A model generated the notes under the pieces. That model saw nothing but the letters and a program-made list of their open reading frames with translations, made no database searches and was not told where the DNA came from. From the NCBI RefSeq assembly GCF_000300275.1, contig NZ_AMRN01000007.1, forward strand, positions 186,001-250,000: a DNA stretch of 64,000 nt, written 5' to 3'. Shown piece after piece: positions 27,293 through 40,094 of the stretch (position 1 is the first letter of the stretch; the number at the start of each line of letters is the position of its first letter). This DNA is from Thalassospira profundimaris WP0211. Its GTDB lineage: Bacteria > Pseudomonadota > Alphaproteobacteria > Rhodospirillales > Thalassospiraceae. Both the position numbers and the translations under genes were made by a program.

Positions 27293-27332
27293 ATACAAAA
27301 CAGGCCGCCTCCGGATAAGGAAGCGGCCTGTT
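27293..27332 (-). terminator. Terminator after eno
   Basis: AACAGGCCGC (27299-27308) pairs perfectly with GCGGCCTGTT (27323-27332). On the minus strand the stem is followed by TTTTGTATG. It lies 25 bp beyond the eno stop. Confidence 0.88.
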
Positions 27333-27356
27333 ACGCAGTCGAAATATCAGCAGCCC

Positions 27357-28670
<1,314 letters not shown>

Positions 28671-28690
28671 TCAGGCATGCAGGTTACAGC

Positions 28691-28726
28691 AAAAAAGAAT
28701 GCCGCCAATCACGTGCTGGCGGCATT
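28691..28726 (-). terminator. Terminator after kdsA
   Basis: AATGCCGCCA (28699-28708) pairs perfectly with TGGCGGCATT (28717-28726) around an 8-nt loop. On the minus strand TTCTTTTTT follows. It begins 7 bp after the kdsA stop. Confidence 0.92.
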
Positions 28727-28732
28727 TGTTAT

Positions 28733-29590
28733 TTACGCGTCAAACATATCCAGACGAACCGGATTGGCTTTTGCCACCTTGTCCAGTTCCATCAGAACCG
28801 AAAGAACTTCGGGAAGCTTGTTCAACGGGATTTGGTTCGGGCCATCGGAAATGGCCGTCGCCGGGTTATCGTGGGTTTCGATAAACAGTGCTGCGATACC
28901 CACCGCAACGGCCGCACGGGCAAGAACTGGCGCGAATTCGCGCTGGCCACCTGACGAGGTGCCCTGTCCGCCCGGCTGCTGAACCGAATGGGTGGCATCG
29001 AAGACAACCGGATAGCCCTGACGGGCCATGGTGGGAAGTCCGCGGAAGTCCGTGACAAGCGTGTTATAGCCAAAGCTGGTGCCACGATCACAGAGCATGA
29101 TGTTTTCATTGCCGGTCGCAGCCAGGTTATTGGCCACATTGACCATGTCCCAAGGGGCCAGGAACTGACCCTTTTTGACATTGACCGCACGGCCCGTTTT
29201 GCCAGCCGCCTGCAACAGATCGGCCTGACGGCACAGGAATGCCGGGATCTGCAGGATATCGGCAACCTCGGCCACCGCCGCACACTGATCAGGCAAATGC
29301 ACGTCGGTCACGATCGGAAGCCCGGTGACTTCCTTGACCTCGGCCAGGATATCGAGACCTTCCTTAAGGCCGACACCGCGTTTGGACGTGGTGCTGGTCC
29401 GGTTGGCCTTGTCAAACGAGCTTTTATAAACAAGCCCGATGCCAAGCCCTTCGGACAGTTCCTTAAGGGCTGTGGCCATCTCGAGCGCGTGCTGACGGCT
29501 TTCGATCGCGCACGGGCCTGCCAGAACGGCAAACGGCTTGTCGTTGGCGATTTCGATATTGCCGACTTTGACGGTTTTAATTTCGGTCAT
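28733..29590 (-). CDS. kdsA: 3-deoxy-8-phosphooctulonate synthase
   Basis: Condenses phosphoenolpyruvate with arabinose 5-phosphate to Kdo 8-phosphate for the lipopolysaccharide inner core. It has 285 residues from [10 protein letters not shown]. The conserved blocks [28 protein letters not shown], the DVHLPDQ loop and [11 protein letters not shown] are typical of KdsA. An in-frame extension to 29635 is less likely. It sits 58 bp after pyrG. The substrate PEP is the product of the adjacent enolase, though eno is separately terminated. Confidence 0.96.
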   Translation of the reverse strand: MTEIKTVKVGNIEIANDKPFAVLAGPCAIESRQHALEMATALKELSEGLGIGLVYKSSFDKANRTSTTSKRGVGLKEGLDILAEVKEVTGLPIVTDVHLPDQCAAVAEVADILQIPAFLCRQADLLQAAGKTGRAVNVKKGQFLAPWDMVNVANNLAATGNENIMLCDRGTSFGYNTLVTDFRGLPTMARQGYPVVFDATHSVQQPGGQGTSSGGQREFAPVLARAAVAVGIAALFIETHDNPATAISDGPNQIPLNKLPEVLSVLMELDKVAKANPVRLDMFDA

Positions 29591-29648
29591 TGCACTGACT
29601 TTCTGTCGATCACTTGTGGCTGTTTGTTCTGGCAATCAGATACCAGGC

Positions 29649-31292
<1,644 letters not shown>

Positions 31293-31355
31293 TCAAAGCA
31301 CAAAGCCTCGGTTCGATGCCATTCAGTGCATCACGAACCGGGGAATTCAACAATC

Positions 31356-31385
31356 AAAAATTGAGGCGGCAAGTTTGCCGCCTCA
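31356..31385 (-). terminator. Terminator after secG
   Basis: TGAGGCGGCAA (31362-31372) pairs perfectly with TTGCCGCCTCA (31375-31385). TTTTTG follows on the minus strand. The stem starts 18 bp beyond the secG stop. Confidence 0.88.
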
Positions 31386-31403
31386 GGTCGTCGGTTAATT
31401 TGT

Positions 31404-31745
31404 TTATCGGGTCGGGGCCGCGGGACCGGTGTCCTCGGCGGGCTCGGTGACCGCAGGGGCCGGTTCCGGCGCCTGATCAAGGATCGAAGCCGGCTGGGTG
31501 TGGGTATTCGACTGAAGGGCAAGAATGATGCTGGTGATCATGAATGCGCCTGCCAGGATAGCAGTAGTACGGGTCAGCAGGTTCGCAGCGCCGCGTGAGC
31601 TCATCACGCCGAAACCACCGCCGCCGCCTCCGCCGCCGCTGTTACCGCCGATACCAAGCCCACCGCCCTCGCTGCGCTGCACGAGAATCACAGCGATCAG
31701 GCCGAGCGCAAGAAGAAGGTGGATTACCAGAATGACTGTTTGCAT
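31404..31745 (-). CDS. secG: Preprotein translocase subunit SecG
   Basis: Small inner-membrane subunit of the SecYEG channel, 113 residues. Two membrane segments (about 3-20 and 57-77) flank a cytoplasmic loop with VQRSEGGGLGIGGNS and a run of glycines, then RGAANLLTRTTAILA, as in SecG. The C-terminal tail is proline/alanine-rich and acidic, probably disordered. It follows tpiA, as in many alphaproteobacteria. Confidence 0.95.
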   Translation of the reverse strand: MQTVILVIHLLLALGLIAVILVQRSEGGGLGIGGNSGGGGGGGGFGVMSSRGAANLLTRTTAILAGAFMITSIILALQSNTHTQPASILDQAPEPAPAVTEPAEDTGPAAPTR

Positions 31746-31879
31746 GGTGTCGAAACTCTTGTCCTAATCAACCGATCCAAACGCAATTCGGCCCGGATCG
31801 GGCATAAATTTGATGCGTATTTAACGCGTTTTATGGCTGTTGGCTAGACCATATTAAACAAAATCTGCACCGCAGTCGG

Positions 31880-32635
31880 TCAGGCACAAGATTCAATAAT
31901 CTGCCAGAAATCTTCAACCTTAAGGCTGGCCCCGCCGACAAGTGCACCATCGACATCTTCGACAGCCATCAATTCCTTGGCATTCGACGGCTTGACCGAA
32001 CCACCATACAGAATTCGGAACTCATTGCCATCCTCGAACCGCTTGACCAGTTCAGCACGGATCGCCGCATGCACCTCGGCAACTTCGGCAACACTTGCAG
32101 TGCGCCCCGTGCCAATCGCCCAGACCGGCTCATAGGCAACAACAGTGTTTTTCGCGGTTGCCCCTTCGGGAAGCGATACAGCCACCTGCCCGTTCACAAC
32201 CGCAAGCGTCGCGCCAAGATCACGTTCTTCTTCGGTTTCACCGACACAAACAACGGCGATCAAACCGGCATCATGGGCGGCAATCGCTTTTTTACGAATA
32301 TCGGTAGAGCTTTCACCATGATCCGCGCGGCGCTCGGAATGGCCGACCAGAACATATTGTGCACCAATGTCGGCAAGCATCGTCGCTGCAACATCACCGG
32401 TATGTGCCCCCGATACCGCAGCATGGCAATCCTGCCCGCCAACAGCAACGGCACTCCCGTGGGTAACGCCCACCACGTCCGAAAGAAGTGTTGCCGGCGG
32501 GCAGACCAGAACGTCACAGCCAAGCGCCCCTTTTTCTTTCGCCTTTGCCGCCAGGCTTGACGCCAGCGCAAGACCGTCTGCACGCAAACAGTTCATTTTC
32601 CAGTTTCCGGCAATCAGGGGACGGCGTTGGGTCAT
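31880..32635 (-). CDS. tpiA: Triosephosphate isomerase
   Basis: Interconverts dihydroxyacetone phosphate and glyceraldehyde 3-phosphate. It has 251 residues, the usual length. Catalytic residues are seen in AGNWKMN (Lys), VLVGHSERR (His) and [13 protein letters not shown] (Glu), with the phosphate-binding [11 protein letters not shown] near the C-terminus. It is divergent from ppiD across 341 bp and co-directional with secG. Confidence 0.97.
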   Translation of the reverse strand: MTQRRPLIAGNWKMNCLRADGLALASSLAAKAKEKGALGCDVLVCPPATLLSDVVGVTHGSAVAVGGQDCHAAVSGAHTGDVAATMLADIGAQYVLVGHSERRADHGESSTDIRKKAIAAHDAGLIAVVCVGETEEERDLGATLAVVNGQVAVSLPEGATAKNTVVAYEPVWAIGTGRTASVAEVAEVHAAIRAELVKRFEDGNEFRILYGGSVKPSNAKELMAVEDVDGALVGGASLKVEDFWQIIESCA

Positions 32636-32976
32636 GGGAGCTACCTCGTGCTGATCTGGTTCACATTCTGTCCGTGTATCAAGGCCATAACAGCCAGTTT
32701 ACGGCTGATACGATTTGTTACAGGACCTGTTTCGACGCGGGTTTTAGCATGCCATGCCACCGGGGCCAAGTACCCGAAAACGTCCCTGACGGGATTTGTG
32801 ATGTGATTGCAGTCATCTTCTATACAATCGCCTGTTGCCGCTGATAACACTCGCCATTAAGATGCGCGGCAAATTTGCTCGGCCCGTGTCATCTGGCGCG
32901 CCGCCTGAGCGATCAATAATGAAACGACGTCAAAGCACGTTTTTGGCGTCAAACCACGGATTGTTAGGCTTATCAT
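32636..32976. other. Divergent promoter region tpiA/ppiD
   Basis: 341 bp without a gene. A TATACAAT box at 32821-32828 preceded by TTGTGA at 32796-32801 could be a weak plus-strand promoter for ppiD, but the 19-bp spacing is long. Nothing else stands out. Confidence 0.35.
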
Positions 32977-34872
32977 ATGCTTGCTGGCATTCGCACATTT
33001 TCGAAATCAATCTTCGCCAAGATCATCTTCGGCGTGATTGCACTGAGCTTCGTGATCTGGGGCCTGAACGCATCGATGCTCAATCTGGGCACCTCGCGTG
33101 AAGTTGCCGAAATCGGCAGCCAACGGATCACCCCGGTCGAACTGGATCGCGCCTTCCAGCGTAGCGTGCAGAATATGCAAAACATGTTCGGACCGAACTT
33201 CAACCAGCAGCAGGCCATTCAGATGGGCCTTCTGAACAATACGGTGCAGTCGCTCGTATCCCAGAAGATCCTGCGTGAAGATGCCAAAAACATCGGTATC
33301 GGCATCAGCGACGAAGCCGTCCGTGATCAGATCTTCTCGTCTGACAGCTTCAAGGACCCGACCACCGGCCAGTTCAGCCGTGACCGCTTCCTGCAGGCCC
33401 TGTATCAGGCTGGCTACACCGAAAACGAATTCATCAACGGTGTCCGTGGCGACATGATGAGCCAGCAGGTTGTAAGCAGCCTGACCAACCCGGCAACGGT
33501 ACCAGACATCATGGCACGTCAGATCGTCGCTTACCGCAATGAACAGCGCAGCGGTTCGTTCTTTACACTTAACAAGGACGCCTTTGCTGACATCGCACCG
33601 GCTGATGACGCGACCCTTCGTGCCTATCACGAAGAAAACGCGGCCCAGTTCACCGCACCGGAAAGCCGCAATGTCACCCTTGCAACGCTGAGTGCCGCTG
33701 ACCTGATTTCGACCGTCACCGTAACCGACGAAGAAATCACCGACGCCTATGCGCAGCGTGAACCGGAATTCCAGACCCCGGAAAAACGCACCGTCGAACA
33801 AATCCTGTTTTCGCCGAACGAAGAACAGACCGCCCGCGAAGCCTATAAGCGCCTGACCGAAGGTGCAGACTTCATGACGGTCGCCAAAGAAGACGCCAAC
33901 ATGGACGAAGCCATGGTCAAACTTGGCCAGTTCACCGCGAATGACATCCTGCCCGATCTCCGCGATGCGACCTTCTCGCTTGACGAAGGCGGCATCTCCG
34001 AGCCGGTCGAAACCGCCCTTGGTTGGCACATCATCCGTGTTCCGTCGATCACCCCGGGCAGCACCCAAAGCCTCGATGAAGTCCGCGACATCATTGTTGA
34101 CGGCCTCAAACAGTTCAAAGCCGAAGACGCCATTTATGATCTGGCGGCCACCTTTGACGAAGAACTCGGTGCCGGCACCCCGATCGAAGACGCCGCACGC
34201 GATGTTGGCGCAAAGACCTACAAGCTTGACGGCATCGTCCGTGGCGAAGGCCTTGCAGGTCAGAACGTTGACGGCGCAGACGAAATCAACGCCAAAATCT
34301 TCGAGCTCGAAAACGGCGAGGAAAGCTTCCTTGAAGAAACCGCTTCGGGCACGCGTTATGTCGTTCGTGTTGAAAACGTAACCCCGTCGGCCCTGCGTCC
34401 GTTTGACGAAGTCCGCGACGAAGTTGTTGCCGCATGGACCGCCGAAGAACGCCAACGCCTGATGATGGAAAAGGCCGAAGAACTGGCTGGCAACATCAAC
34501 ACGTCCGGTGCTGATCTCGCAACCCTCGCCTCCGAAGACGGCGCAGACGTTCGTGAAACCGGCCTGACCCGCCGTACCGGTCGCGGTCTTTCAGATGACG
34601 TCAACCCGGCGGTTGCCGCTGCCCTCTTTACCCTTGAAGACGGCAAGGCCAAAGCCGTCCAGACCGGCGAAGACGTCATGATCGTCAAGCTTGATGAAAT
34701 TCAGGCCGCCGACATCAACACCGCCGATGCCGCACCGGTAAATGACGAACTCAAGGAAGCGCTGAACGAAGACATCCTTGCGCAGTATCTCAACTACCTG
34801 AACGAGGAAATCTCGGTCAGCGTCAATAACAGCGTGATCAACGAGCTTTATCAGCCGACCGCTGCAAACTGA
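32977..34872 (+). CDS. ppiD: PpiD-like periplasmic peptidyl-prolyl isomerase/chaperone
   Basis: Inner-membrane-anchored folding factor for exported proteins, 631 residues. The N-terminus has one membrane anchor (about 12-32, SIFAKIIFGVIALSFVIWGL). A SurA-like chaperone domain (about 35-190) follows, then a parvulin rotamase domain (about 255-360, RTVEQILFSPN to ETALGWHIIRV) and a second C-terminal PPIase-like half. The order matches PpiD. It is directly upstream of trpE but ends at a strong terminator, so the two are transcribed separately. Confidence 0.93.
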   Translation: MLAGIRTFSKSIFAKIIFGVIALSFVIWGLNASMLNLGTSREVAEIGSQRITPVELDRAFQRSVQNMQNMFGPNFNQQQAIQMGLLNNTVQSLVSQKILREDAKNIGIGISDEAVRDQIFSSDSFKDPTTGQFSRDRFLQALYQAGYTENEFINGVRGDMMSQQVVSSLTNPATVPDIMARQIVAYRNEQRSGSFFTLNKDAFADIAPADDATLRAYHEENAAQFTAPESRNVTLATLSAADLISTVTVTDEEITDAYAQREPEFQTPEKRTVEQILFSPNEEQTAREAYKRLTEGADFMTVAKEDANMDEAMVKLGQFTANDILPDLRDATFSLDEGGISEPVETALGWHIIRVPSITPGSTQSLDEVRDIIVDGLKQFKAEDAIYDLAATFDEELGAGTPIEDAARDVGAKTYKLDGIVRGEGLAGQNVDGADEINAKIFELENGEESFLEETASGTRYVVRVENVTPSALRPFDEVRDEVVAAWTAEERQRLMMEKAEELAGNINTSGADLATLASEDGADVRETGLTRRTGRGLSDDVNPAVAAALFTLEDGKAKAVQTGEDVMIVKLDEIQAADINTADAAPVNDELKEALNEDILAQYLNYLNEEISVSVNNSVINELYQPTAAN

Positions 34873-34883
34873 TACGCATCCAG

Positions 34884-34915
34884 GGGCGACCGGAAAATCC
34901 GGTCGCCCTTTTTCT
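34884..34915 (+). terminator. Terminator after ppiD
   Basis: GGGCGACCGGA (34884-34894) pairs perfectly with TCCGGTCGCCC (34898-34908), followed by TTTTTCT. It starts 12 bp after the ppiD stop. Confidence 0.93.
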
Positions 34916-34966
34916 ATCTCAAAGACGCCATCGCCAAACCGACCATGCCCAACCATCGGACAGATC

Positions 34967-36466
34967 ATGGAAATCAAACCGGATTTCACCAGTTTCAAGC
35001 AAAACTACGATAACGGCATTTCGCAGGTTCTCTGGACCGCGCTGACCGCCGATCTTGATACGCCAGTCTCGGCCTTTCTCAAGATCGCCGAAGGCATGCC
35101 AAACACCTATTTGCTTGAATCTGTTGAAGGCGGATCAGTCCGCGGGCGTTATTCCTTCCTCGGGCTCAAACCCGACCTGATCTGGCGCTGCTTTGGTACC
35201 AAGGCCGAACTCAATCGCCGTGCGATGGCCGATGCCGATGCCTTTGTGGCCGAGGATGACGCCCCGCTTGACAGCCTCAAGAAACTGATCGCCGAAAGCC
35301 ATATCGAACTGCCTGACAACTTGCCCCCCATGAGTGCCGGTCTGGTCGGTTATATGGGCTATGACACTGTGCGTCTGATGGAAAAGCTGCCCGACAGCAA
35401 CAAGGACGAGCTTGATGTGCCCGATGGCATCTTCATCCGCCCGACCGTCACGGCAAGTTTTGACACCATCGAAGACACGGTAACCGTGGTAACGCCCGTG
35501 CGCCCGGAAAGCGGCATTTCGGCTGATGCGGCCTATGATCTGGCCTGCGCGCGGCTTAATGACGTGGTCCAGCAGTTCCAGCGCAACCTGTTTATCGACC
35601 GCCGCTCCAAATCCGTGCCAGACACCCTGCCCGACCCAAAGGTCAGCGTCACCGAGGCCGGATTCCACGACATGGTCGAAAAGGCCAAGGATTATATCCG
35701 TGCGGGCGACATCTTTCAGGTCGTGCTGTCGCAACGCTACACACTGCCCTATCAGCTCCCGCCCTTTGCCTTTTACCGGGCTTTGCGTCGCATCAACCCG
35801 TCGCCCTTCATGTTCTATCTCGATATCGGCGGCTTTCAGGTCGTCGGTGCCAGCCCGGAAATCCTGGTGCGGCTCCGCGACGGCGAAGTCACCATTCGCC
35901 CGATTGCCGGAACCCGTCGTCGCGGCAAAACGCCCGATGACGACAAAGTCATGGCCCAAGACCTGCTCGACGATCCCAAGGAACGCTCAGAACACCTGAT
36001 GCTGCTCGATCTTGGCCGCAATGATGTCGGGCGCGTCTCCAAACCGAGCACGGTTCGGGTCACCGACCGCGAACAGATCGAATATTATTCCCACGTCATG
36101 CATATCGTCTCAAACGTCGTCGGCCAGATTGACGAAACCAAATATGACGCCATGGACGCGCTCAAGGCCGGCTTCCCCGCCGGCACCGTTTCGGGTGCGC
36201 CAAAAGTCCGTGCCATGGAAATCATTGATGAACTGGAATCGGTCCGGCGTGGCATCTATGCCGGCTGTATCGGCTATATCTCTGCCGACGGTTCGATGGA
36301 TACCTGCATTGCGCTCCGCACCGCCGTCATCAAGGACGAGAAAATCCACATTCAGGCCGGTGCCGGTGTCGTCGTCGACAGCAAACCGGAACTTGAACAC
36401 AAGGAATGCCAGAACAAGGCCGGTGCGCTCATGGCCGCCGCCCGCGAAGCCCATCGCTTCGCATAG
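34967..36466 (+). CDS. trpE: Anthranilate synthase component I
   Basis: Converts chorismate to anthranilate with ammonia supplied by TrpG. The 499 residues show an N-terminal regulatory domain with SVEGGSVRGRYSFLG (the tryptophan-binding LLES element is in TYLLESVEG) and a C-terminal chorismate-binding domain with GDIFQVVLSQRY, SPEILVRL, GTRRRGKTPDDD, LGRNDVGRV and FPAGTVSGAPKVRAMEII. Only 52 bp separate it from the upstream terminator, and no Trp-rich leader peptide is seen. It is detached from trpGDC by about 6.7 kb holding an island and a deacetylase gene, and ends at its own terminator. Confidence 0.97.
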   Translation: MEIKPDFTSFKQNYDNGISQVLWTALTADLDTPVSAFLKIAEGMPNTYLLESVEGGSVRGRYSFLGLKPDLIWRCFGTKAELNRRAMADADAFVAEDDAPLDSLKKLIAESHIELPDNLPPMSAGLVGYMGYDTVRLMEKLPDSNKDELDVPDGIFIRPTVTASFDTIEDTVTVVTPVRPESGISADAAYDLACARLNDVVQQFQRNLFIDRRSKSVPDTLPDPKVSVTEAGFHDMVEKAKDYIRAGDIFQVVLSQRYTLPYQLPPFAFYRALRRINPSPFMFYLDIGGFQVVGASPEILVRLRDGEVTIRPIAGTRRRGKTPDDDKVMAQDLLDDPKERSEHLMLLDLGRNDVGRVSKPSTVRVTDREQIEYYSHVMHIVSNVVGQIDETKYDAMDALKAGFPAGTVSGAPKVRAMEIIDELESVRRGIYAGCIGYISADGSMDTCIALRTAVIKDEKIHIQAGAGVVVDSKPELEHKECQNKAGALMAAAREAHRFA

Positions 36467-36484
36467 TTCGCGACCTTACAAACA

Positions 36485-36515
36485 AAAAGGGCTGCAGTCA
36501 TCCTGCAGCCCTTTT
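36485..36515. terminator. Bidirectional terminator after trpE
   Basis: AAAAGGGCTGCAG (36485-36497) pairs perfectly with CTGCAGCCCTTTT (36503-36515) around a 5-nt loop. It terminates trpE and, in the other direction, anything reading out of the accessory operon. It marks the left limit of the island. Confidence 0.93.
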
Positions 36516-36617
36516 CTCATGAAAACATCCTGCAGAAAGCTTAGGATCACAGGACTTGACCCAAGTCGCATTCAAATCCGCGAAAGAGCACCATCACTAG
36601 TCAGTCGGCCGCTGGAC

Positions 36618-39600
36618 TCAGGAGATTGTCTCCCGGACCAGTGAGACAATCTTCGGTCTGATCTCGTCCTCATTCACCTGGCTACGAAGGAATTGATAGA
36701 TCAATTCCACCAGCGTCAGGCCGAAGAGACGTTGCATTGAGCCACTGACGCCTTCGCCGGCCACGGCTCTCTGCAGGAAATTGCTCCCGAGGAAAATCAT
36801 TGTCGGCGTCCTGCCGAAGTCTTCTGTCCGGCTGACGACCACATCATCTTCAGCTACGCGCTTCTCAAGATCGAACATTTCGTTCGCCATCTTTTGAATA
36901 TCTCGTGGCATCTCGTCATAGCTGGCGATTTGTACACTTAATTCGACGACGTCAGGTCTACCAACGATTTCACCGAATTCATTCTCGAAGGCCTTAAGAA
37001 ACAGGGCAAGGGCTTGCGCCGCCGCAGCCTCTGCCGCTGAGTCACCTAGCGGCATGATACTTAGGGTCACGGGTGTCTCGAATTCCAGCACGACCGTCCA
37101 AACGCTATCACCATGTGCGGTGTAGCGAACGTCAAACCCATCGACCAACCTGGTCAGCGCTTTCGAGAGCCTTTGATGGATGTCAAAACTGCGGCTGTCC
37201 TGCAATAGGAATGGTAACAAGAAGCCGGCGTACAATGGCCGCCAGTTGTCAGCGGGTTCATCCTGCGGCAGGCTTTCAAGAGCATCTACGTAAGCCTCTA
37301 AGAGCACCGGGCGCAACAAAGGAGGAAGTTGCGTCCGAACGGTTTGCAAGTGGCGGCCCATCATGCGAACTGAGAATTCTTTCGGCGCACCTTCAAGCAA
37401 CGGGCTGATCAATGCAATGAACTGATCTCCGATCGATGCCTCAGTGTCGAGTGTAGCGCCAAAGGCATTTGCCACCTTGTTGAGATAAAACCGCACGTCC
37501 TCATCAAGAGAATATTCTGCGCCTCGTATGATGGCGTGATCGTATCCTGGGCCATCTGGCACCAGGCGAAAATGCTCAGCTGCTGAAAAGTAAGCGCTCG
37601 CTGCGGCCCGGCGGTTGCCAAGTTCCATCTCTGCCTCTCCAAGCTCAACATAGGCTCTGGCGATCGCTTCCTGATAAATCGTGCCTTTCAAGAGGCCTAT
37701 CGCATGCAAGGCAAATAACTTTGCTTGCTCAAATCTGTCGGGAACAACCGCTGCGCTTTCGTAAAGATCATTGAGCATTCCAGCCCGAAGCCGCGAGCTG
37801 TCTGCTTCAATATCCCGGCGCCCGCAACGCTGCGCATGCTTTCCGCCGTTGTCATAGGCATCAAGTGCAGACTGAACGTCCTTCTTGTCGCGATAGACAT
37901 TGCCGAGGTTGACGTAGGTCAGAGCGGTTAGAGATTCGTCACCAAGTTCAATAGATAGTGCGATCGTCTCTTTGGTAACCTTCTCAGCATCATTGAGGCG
38001 GCCGGATATTCGGTAGCGACGGCTAAGGATGTTATTGTACCAAGCTCGCTGGCGACGAGGATCGACACTTTCATTTGAGCGTTGTTCTATACGATGGGCG
38101 AGCTCATCGACCTCAGCATCGTGTCCGGAAAGGCTGGCAAGCGCCGCGGCGAGATTGCGCTCGGTGAGATCTACGCCGTATTCGTCACCTACCTCTTGAA
38201 ATTCGGCAAGCGTAGGCCTGAGAACTTCAACCGCGCGCTCAAAATCCTTTGCACTGATAAAGATGGCGCTGAGCTCCAGACCTATCCGCGCAGCATCCCA
38301 GATTGCGCCGGACGTTCGGTATCGCCCTCGCGTCTCTTCAAGTCCGAGAACATCATCCTCAGCCAGCGTTCTGCGGGCACGCGATGAAAGGCTTACTTCT
38401 GCGACGCGAGCCTGTTCTTCTGGCCCTAAATTGGCCGCAAGCTTGTCGGCTTCATCGAGCAATTCAGCGGCGCGCGAAACCTCGCCCAGAAGCTCCATTG
38501 GATAAACAAGCGACAACATGAGTTCGAGTGCATCCGTGCGCCGTTCCGTATCAAGCGCCTGAACAAGCAGTTTCTCCGCGATATCGCGGCCGAGCCGGAA
38601 ATCGCCAACTCTCGAGGATTGGTGCAGGGCGGCAGTCGCATACTCATCAGCTGAATTGTCAGGCAGGAGCGACACAACTCGGTACAGGAGCCGGAAATCC
38701 CCCCGTTCCTCAAAGACCGCTTGCAGCCGTCCGACGTAAAACCGCAGGCGCTGAGGAGTCTGGGAGATCTCTTCTCGCATCGACGCGGCAATATCATCAT
38801 GCGAGAGCCGGAAACCTGTCGGGCTATCGTCAATAAGACGCTTCACACCTTGGAGCTGTTGGTAAAGTCCCTCGATGCTTAGGCTTTCATTACCGACGAG
38901 GCTTAGAAGCTCGTCAGCTCCCAACGGCGCGGGGCTAAGCGCAAGATAAGACAGAAGCTCTCGCGTTAAGGTTGTCATTGGAGCGCCGTGCTCTTCGCGT
39001 GCTTGCAAGAGACGTTGAATTTCGAGTGGCGTGCTTGCTGCTATCTCTCCGCTCTTAGCGATATCCCCGCCAAGCATCCGCGAAATCTCGCTCGCCTCCA
39101 GCGCAGGAACTGCGAAGATAGGAAGCCCTTCGACCGGCTCGCGTACTGTGAGGATAATCCGCTTTGCTAGCGTCGCACCGCCCCCTTGTTCTACGGCCTT
39201 CAAAAGCTCAGGAATAAACTCACACTCATCCACGACGAGTGTGATTTGTTTCGCCTCCGCCCAAGCGGTAGCGAAGCCGAGAATGGCTCCTTGCAAAGTA
39301 GAATAAACAAGGCCATTCAGGAGGTTGCCTACTGCTCCTGCACAAACCGAAAACAGGTCGAGGGGAGAAAGACCATTTACCCGAACGTAAATCGCCTGCT
39401 CTTGCTCTGCATGCTGCGCCACTAGTGTTGTTTTACCGATACCCGCCCGCCCATAGACGCAGAGAATTGGGTTCTTCTCTGATTCGGCCTTGAGGGCCGA
39501 CAGCGCCTCAGGGCGATCCACTAGTTCTCCCTGCCGTCTCACCGCACGATCCAGAAGGTCTCGCGGGGAGTTTGCGAGCACGCCTCTCGCCACTTCGGGA

Positions 39601-40094
39601 CGGATGACGAAGCGGGTAATCTCCGATGTGACGTCGTCCTTAATCCGACCTTCTAACTCTTCCGGGGTGTTGTAGTACCAGACCGTCACGTTAGACGAAG
39701 CAGCGTCAATTAGACGCGTCAGTCTCTCGTCACGGCCACTAGCGTCTGCAAAGACATAAAGGAGGAGCGGGATTCCGTGCTCCTTAGCAAACTGGTATTC
39801 GTCCTCGAGCCCAGAGATGCCCATCCCGCCGACTGAATCGATGTACCCGTAGCCGTCCCGGTAAATAGCAATCATGAGCTGTGAGTCTCGAAGCCGAGGC
39901 AGGTAAAGATTGCGCGGCTTGATACTGCGCGCACCAAGGTGCTCAAATAGAACCGGATTGTGATTGATGCTCTGGATTGCTCTGCGTGCGGCTGCGCGTT
40001 CTGCCTTACACTCCTGCAGACGTGAACTGACGAACACGTCGAGCTTGTCTTGCGTTAACTCCTTTGACCAAGCCTCAGGCTTACCCATATCCAA
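36618..40094 (-). CDS. DUF4062-STAND NTPase-TPR protein, candidate immune sensor
   Basis: A 1158-residue multidomain protein. Residues about 18-165 match DUF4062, a TIR-like domain: DVFVSSRLQECKAERAAARR opens it and ISGLEDEYQFAKEHGIPLLLYV closes its core. Residues about 205-400 form a P-loop NTPase of STAND type, with Walker A GRAGIGKT (215-222) and Walker B ITLVVDE (284-290). After a winged-helix-like stretch, about 480-880 is helical and TPR-like (ALTYVNLGNVYRDKKDVQSA, AYVELGEAEMELGNRRAAAS). The C-terminal 270 residues are unassigned. STAND proteins with an effector-like end and a repeat sensor end act in bacterial antiphage immunity, so a similar role is inferred. The start overlaps the preceding gene's stop by 14 bp, indicating co-expression. 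An in-frame ATG two codons later is possible. Confidence 0.8.
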   Translation of the reverse strand: MDMGKPEAWSKELTQDKLDVFVSSRLQECKAERAAARRAIQSINHNPVLFEHLGARSIKPRNLYLPRLRDSQLMIAIYRDGYGYIDSVGGMGISGLEDEYQFAKEHGIPLLLYVFADASGRDERLTRLIDAASSNVTVWYYNTPEELEGRIKDDVTSEITRFVIRPEVARGVLANSPRDLLDRAVRRQGELVDRPEALSALKAESEKNPILCVYGRAGIGKTTLVAQHAEQEQAIYVRVNGLSPLDLFSVCAGAVGNLLNGLVYSTLQGAILGFATAWAEAKQITLVVDECEFIPELLKAVEQGGGATLAKRIILTVREPVEGLPIFAVPALEASEISRMLGGDIAKSGEIAASTPLEIQRLLQAREEHGAPMTTLTRELLSYLALSPAPLGADELLSLVGNESLSIEGLYQQLQGVKRLIDDSPTGFRLSHDDIAASMREEISQTPQRLRFYVGRLQAVFEERGDFRLLYRVVSLLPDNSADEYATAALHQSSRVGDFRLGRDIAEKLLVQALDTERRTDALELMLSLVYPMELLGEVSRAAELLDEADKLAANLGPEEQARVAEVSLSSRARRTLAEDDVLGLEETRGRYRTSGAIWDAARIGLELSAIFISAKDFERAVEVLRPTLAEFQEVGDEYGVDLTERNLAAALASLSGHDAEVDELAHRIEQRSNESVDPRRQRAWYNNILSRRYRISGRLNDAEKVTKETIALSIELGDESLTALTYVNLGNVYRDKKDVQSALDAYDNGGKHAQRCGRRDIEADSSRLRAGMLNDLYESAAVVPDRFEQAKLFALHAIGLLKGTIYQEAIARAYVELGEAEMELGNRRAAASAYFSAAEHFRLVPDGPGYDHAIIRGAEYSLDEDVRFYLNKVANAFGATLDTEASIGDQFIALISPLLEGAPKEFSVRMMGRHLQTVRTQLPPLLRPVLLEAYVDALESLPQDEPADNWRPLYAGFLLPFLLQDSRSFDIHQRLSKALTRLVDGFDVRYTAHGDSVWTVVLEFETPVTLSIMPLGDSAAEAAAAQALALFLKAFENEFGEIVGRPDVVELSVQIASYDEMPRDIQKMANEMFDLEKRVAEDDVVVSRTEDFGRTPTMIFLGSNFLQRAVAGEGVSGSMQRLFGLTLVELIYQFLRSQVNEDEIRPKIVSLVRETIS

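Larger units (their letters stand above)
27041..27298. other. Intergenic region upstream of ftsB
   Basis: Non-coding stretch between the eno terminator and the ftsB start. It holds three inverted repeats, at 27101-27125, 27179-27208 and 27223-27245 (AATC-t-GCGCA / TGCGC-GATT with a 4-nt loop). The ftsB promoter must lie here. No tRNA or recognised RNA gene is apparent. Confidence 0.5.

Noticed and set aside
33007-34455. 482-codon open frame on the minus strand opposite ppiD
   Set aside because: Antisense shadow of ppiD; low-complexity Gly/Phe/Val-rich translation.
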